Assembly: GCA_003524705.1 (NCBI GenBank) | Contig: DQGV01000197.1 | Coordinates: 1-5,948 of the forward strand | Direction of reading: 5' to 3' | From: Anaerolineae bacterium | Lineage (GTDB): Bacteria > Chloroflexota > Anaerolineae > Anaerolineales > Villigracilaceae | DNA: 5,948 nt | Shown here: positions 5,072 to 5,948 of the stretch, piece after piece | Layout: every line of letters starts with the position of its first letter | How positions within the stretch are numbered: position 1 is the first letter of the stretch | Translations under genes and position numbers: made by a program | The notes under the pieces: generated by a model | Seen by the model: only the letters and a program-made list of their open reading frames with translations | Databases searched by the model: none | What the model was told of the DNA's origin: nothing

Positions 5072-5948
5072 GAAGCTGTTCCAAAATCAAAGGCGAGGAT
5101 TCAATATTTTTATTTGGCTGACCAGGAATCTTTTCGGTTGAACCTTGTGGTGAAAATTTTGTATCAAACAGAAATTCCCAAATTTCAGCAAAGACAACTC
5201 TTATGCCTGTCAACATCGAATCGCGCATGATTTGTAAGTAGCGTTGATCTTTGTGAAAAGCAAGTCTCAGTAAAGCTTGAGGGCGAAGATGATACAAGGC
5301 TTCGGTTAATTTCACGCCTAAAAATAATTCAAATGGTTTGAGATGCGGCGTTGCAATGACTTGATTTCGGTACGACCATTTTGCCAAGTCTTGTTGAATG
5401 ATATTGCGCGGGTCTGTCGATTTACCATCTGAAGTCCAGAAGTGCGGTGTTAAATACATAGCATTCAAAATATCTGAATCTAGTTCTAACATTCCTTTAA
5501 ATTTCTCAAACAAAGTTTTCCAAGATTCTTCTTCTAAACCGTAAATGATATTTGTTAAACTAATAATATTATTTTCGCGTAACAGCCTGACCGCTTGTTT
5601 TGAAATTTCAAAGGGATTATTTTTACGAATATCAACGATGACATCATCTTTCAGAGATTCAACGCCCATCACAATATAATCTACGCCTGCTTTTTTATAC
5701 AAAGGAAGTATATCTGCATCGCGGACGACATCTGCGGCGGTCATGTTGAGGTTGAGGGAAAGTCCTAAATCCGCTTCGATAATTTTTTCGAGTAATTCTT
5801 TTGCTACATCTCTATCTGCGGCGAAGTTTTCATCTGCGAACCAAATGATTTTGACACCATAATCCTTTGCTAAAATTTTCATTTGAATTACTAAATCATC
5901 TGTGCTTCTGTGTCGCCACTTTTTCCAAAACATCCATTGACCACAATA
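5052..5948 (-). CDS. BchE-like radical SAM protein, C-terminal part (5' end outside the window)
   Basis: The frame is open to the right edge, so the gene is partial: 298 residues plus stop are visible. The ATG at 5933 is internal, because the five codons before it (YCGQW) are in frame and complete a signature. YCGQWMFWKKWRHR matches the end of the CxxxCx(F/Y)C cluster motif in the form FCSQWKFWR-YR-R known from BchE, the anaerobic cobalamin-dependent Mg-protoporphyrin IX monomethyl ester cyclase. Further shared features are WFADEN (36-41), a DVVRDADILPLYKKAG helix (73-88), MGVES (94-98), GLEEESW (137-143), NAMYLTPHFW (162-171) and a KWSYRNQV segment (190-197). The missing N-terminus should hold the first two cluster cysteines and, in this group, a B12-binding domain. 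The last ~35 residues are low-complexity. The radical SAM class is certain; the exact substrate is not, since BchE relatives also occur outside phototrophs. Confidence 0.88.
   Translation of the reverse strand, partial: YCGQWMFWKKWRHRSTDDLVIQMKILAKDYGVKIIWFADENFAADRDVAKELLEKIIEADLGLSLNLNMTAADVVRDADILPLYKKAGVDYIVMGVESLKDDVIVDIRKNNPFEISKQAVRLLRENNIISLTNIIYGLEEESWKTLFEKFKGMLELDSDILNAMYLTPHFWTSDGKSTDPRNIIQQDLAKWSYRNQVIATPHLKPFELFLGVKLTEALYHLRPQALLRLAFHKDQRYLQIMRDSMLTGIRVVFAEIWEFLFDTKFSPQGSTEKIPGQPNKNIESSPLILEQLPISQKN

Noticed and set aside
5071..5082. GGAA-GCTG-TTCC hairpin as a terminator between the convergent genes.
   Set aside because: Only a four-base stem, inside the radical SAM coding region, with no following T-run in the proper orientation.
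5931..5933. ATG at 5933 as the start of the radical SAM gene.
   Set aside because: The upstream codons YCGQW are in frame and supply the last cluster cysteine of the radical SAM motif, so the gene continues beyond the window.

Overview
The window holds two complete single-gene units on the + strand (a predicted lipoprotein and a large secreted phosphoesterase), one complete gene on the - strand at the left (ridA) and the 3' part of a radical SAM gene on the - strand that runs off the right edge. DNA is AT-rich overall. The Thr/Pro/Ser-rich linker behind the lipobox of the lipoprotein, and the Ig-like repeats with an NPT...VTFSEPV...FTNGE...TIDRT pattern, are styles I associate with Chloroflexota (Anaerolineae-like) genomes. 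That assignment is an inference from protein style only; nothing in the window proves it.

Layout. 1-30 looks like the edge of a CTCTGTG-type dispersed repeat. 50-433 (-) is ridA, a housekeeping imine/enamine deaminase. 434-666 is a divergent intergenic region with two promoter-like sites of identical spacing on the + strand and a cluster of three hairpins whose arms can also pair with each other. 667-1776 (+) is a lipoprotein with a TolB/WD40-like beta-propeller. 1777-2029 holds an imperfect stem near the stop codon, an intrinsic terminator at 1882-1918 and the start region of the next gene. 2030-5071 (+) encodes a secreted calcineurin-like phosphoesterase of the purple acid phosphatase/ACP5 type, followed by five Ig-like repeats and two fibronectin-III-like domains. 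5052-5948 (-) is the C-terminal ~300 residues of a BchE-like radical SAM protein; it converges on the phosphoesterase gene and overlaps it by 20 bp.

The genes do not form an operon: each neighbouring pair is divergent, separated by a terminator, or convergent. The two central genes share an extracytoplasmic theme (a surface-anchored propeller and a released or wall-associated multidomain phosphatase) but nothing shows that they act together. No mobile-element gene, CRISPR array, tRNA or rRNA was seen. The points most worth a second look are the loss of the metal-ligand tyrosine in the phosphoesterase, the two-subtype mosaic of its Ig repeats, the mutually exclusive hairpins ahead of the lipoprotein gene, and the identity of the BchE-like enzyme.
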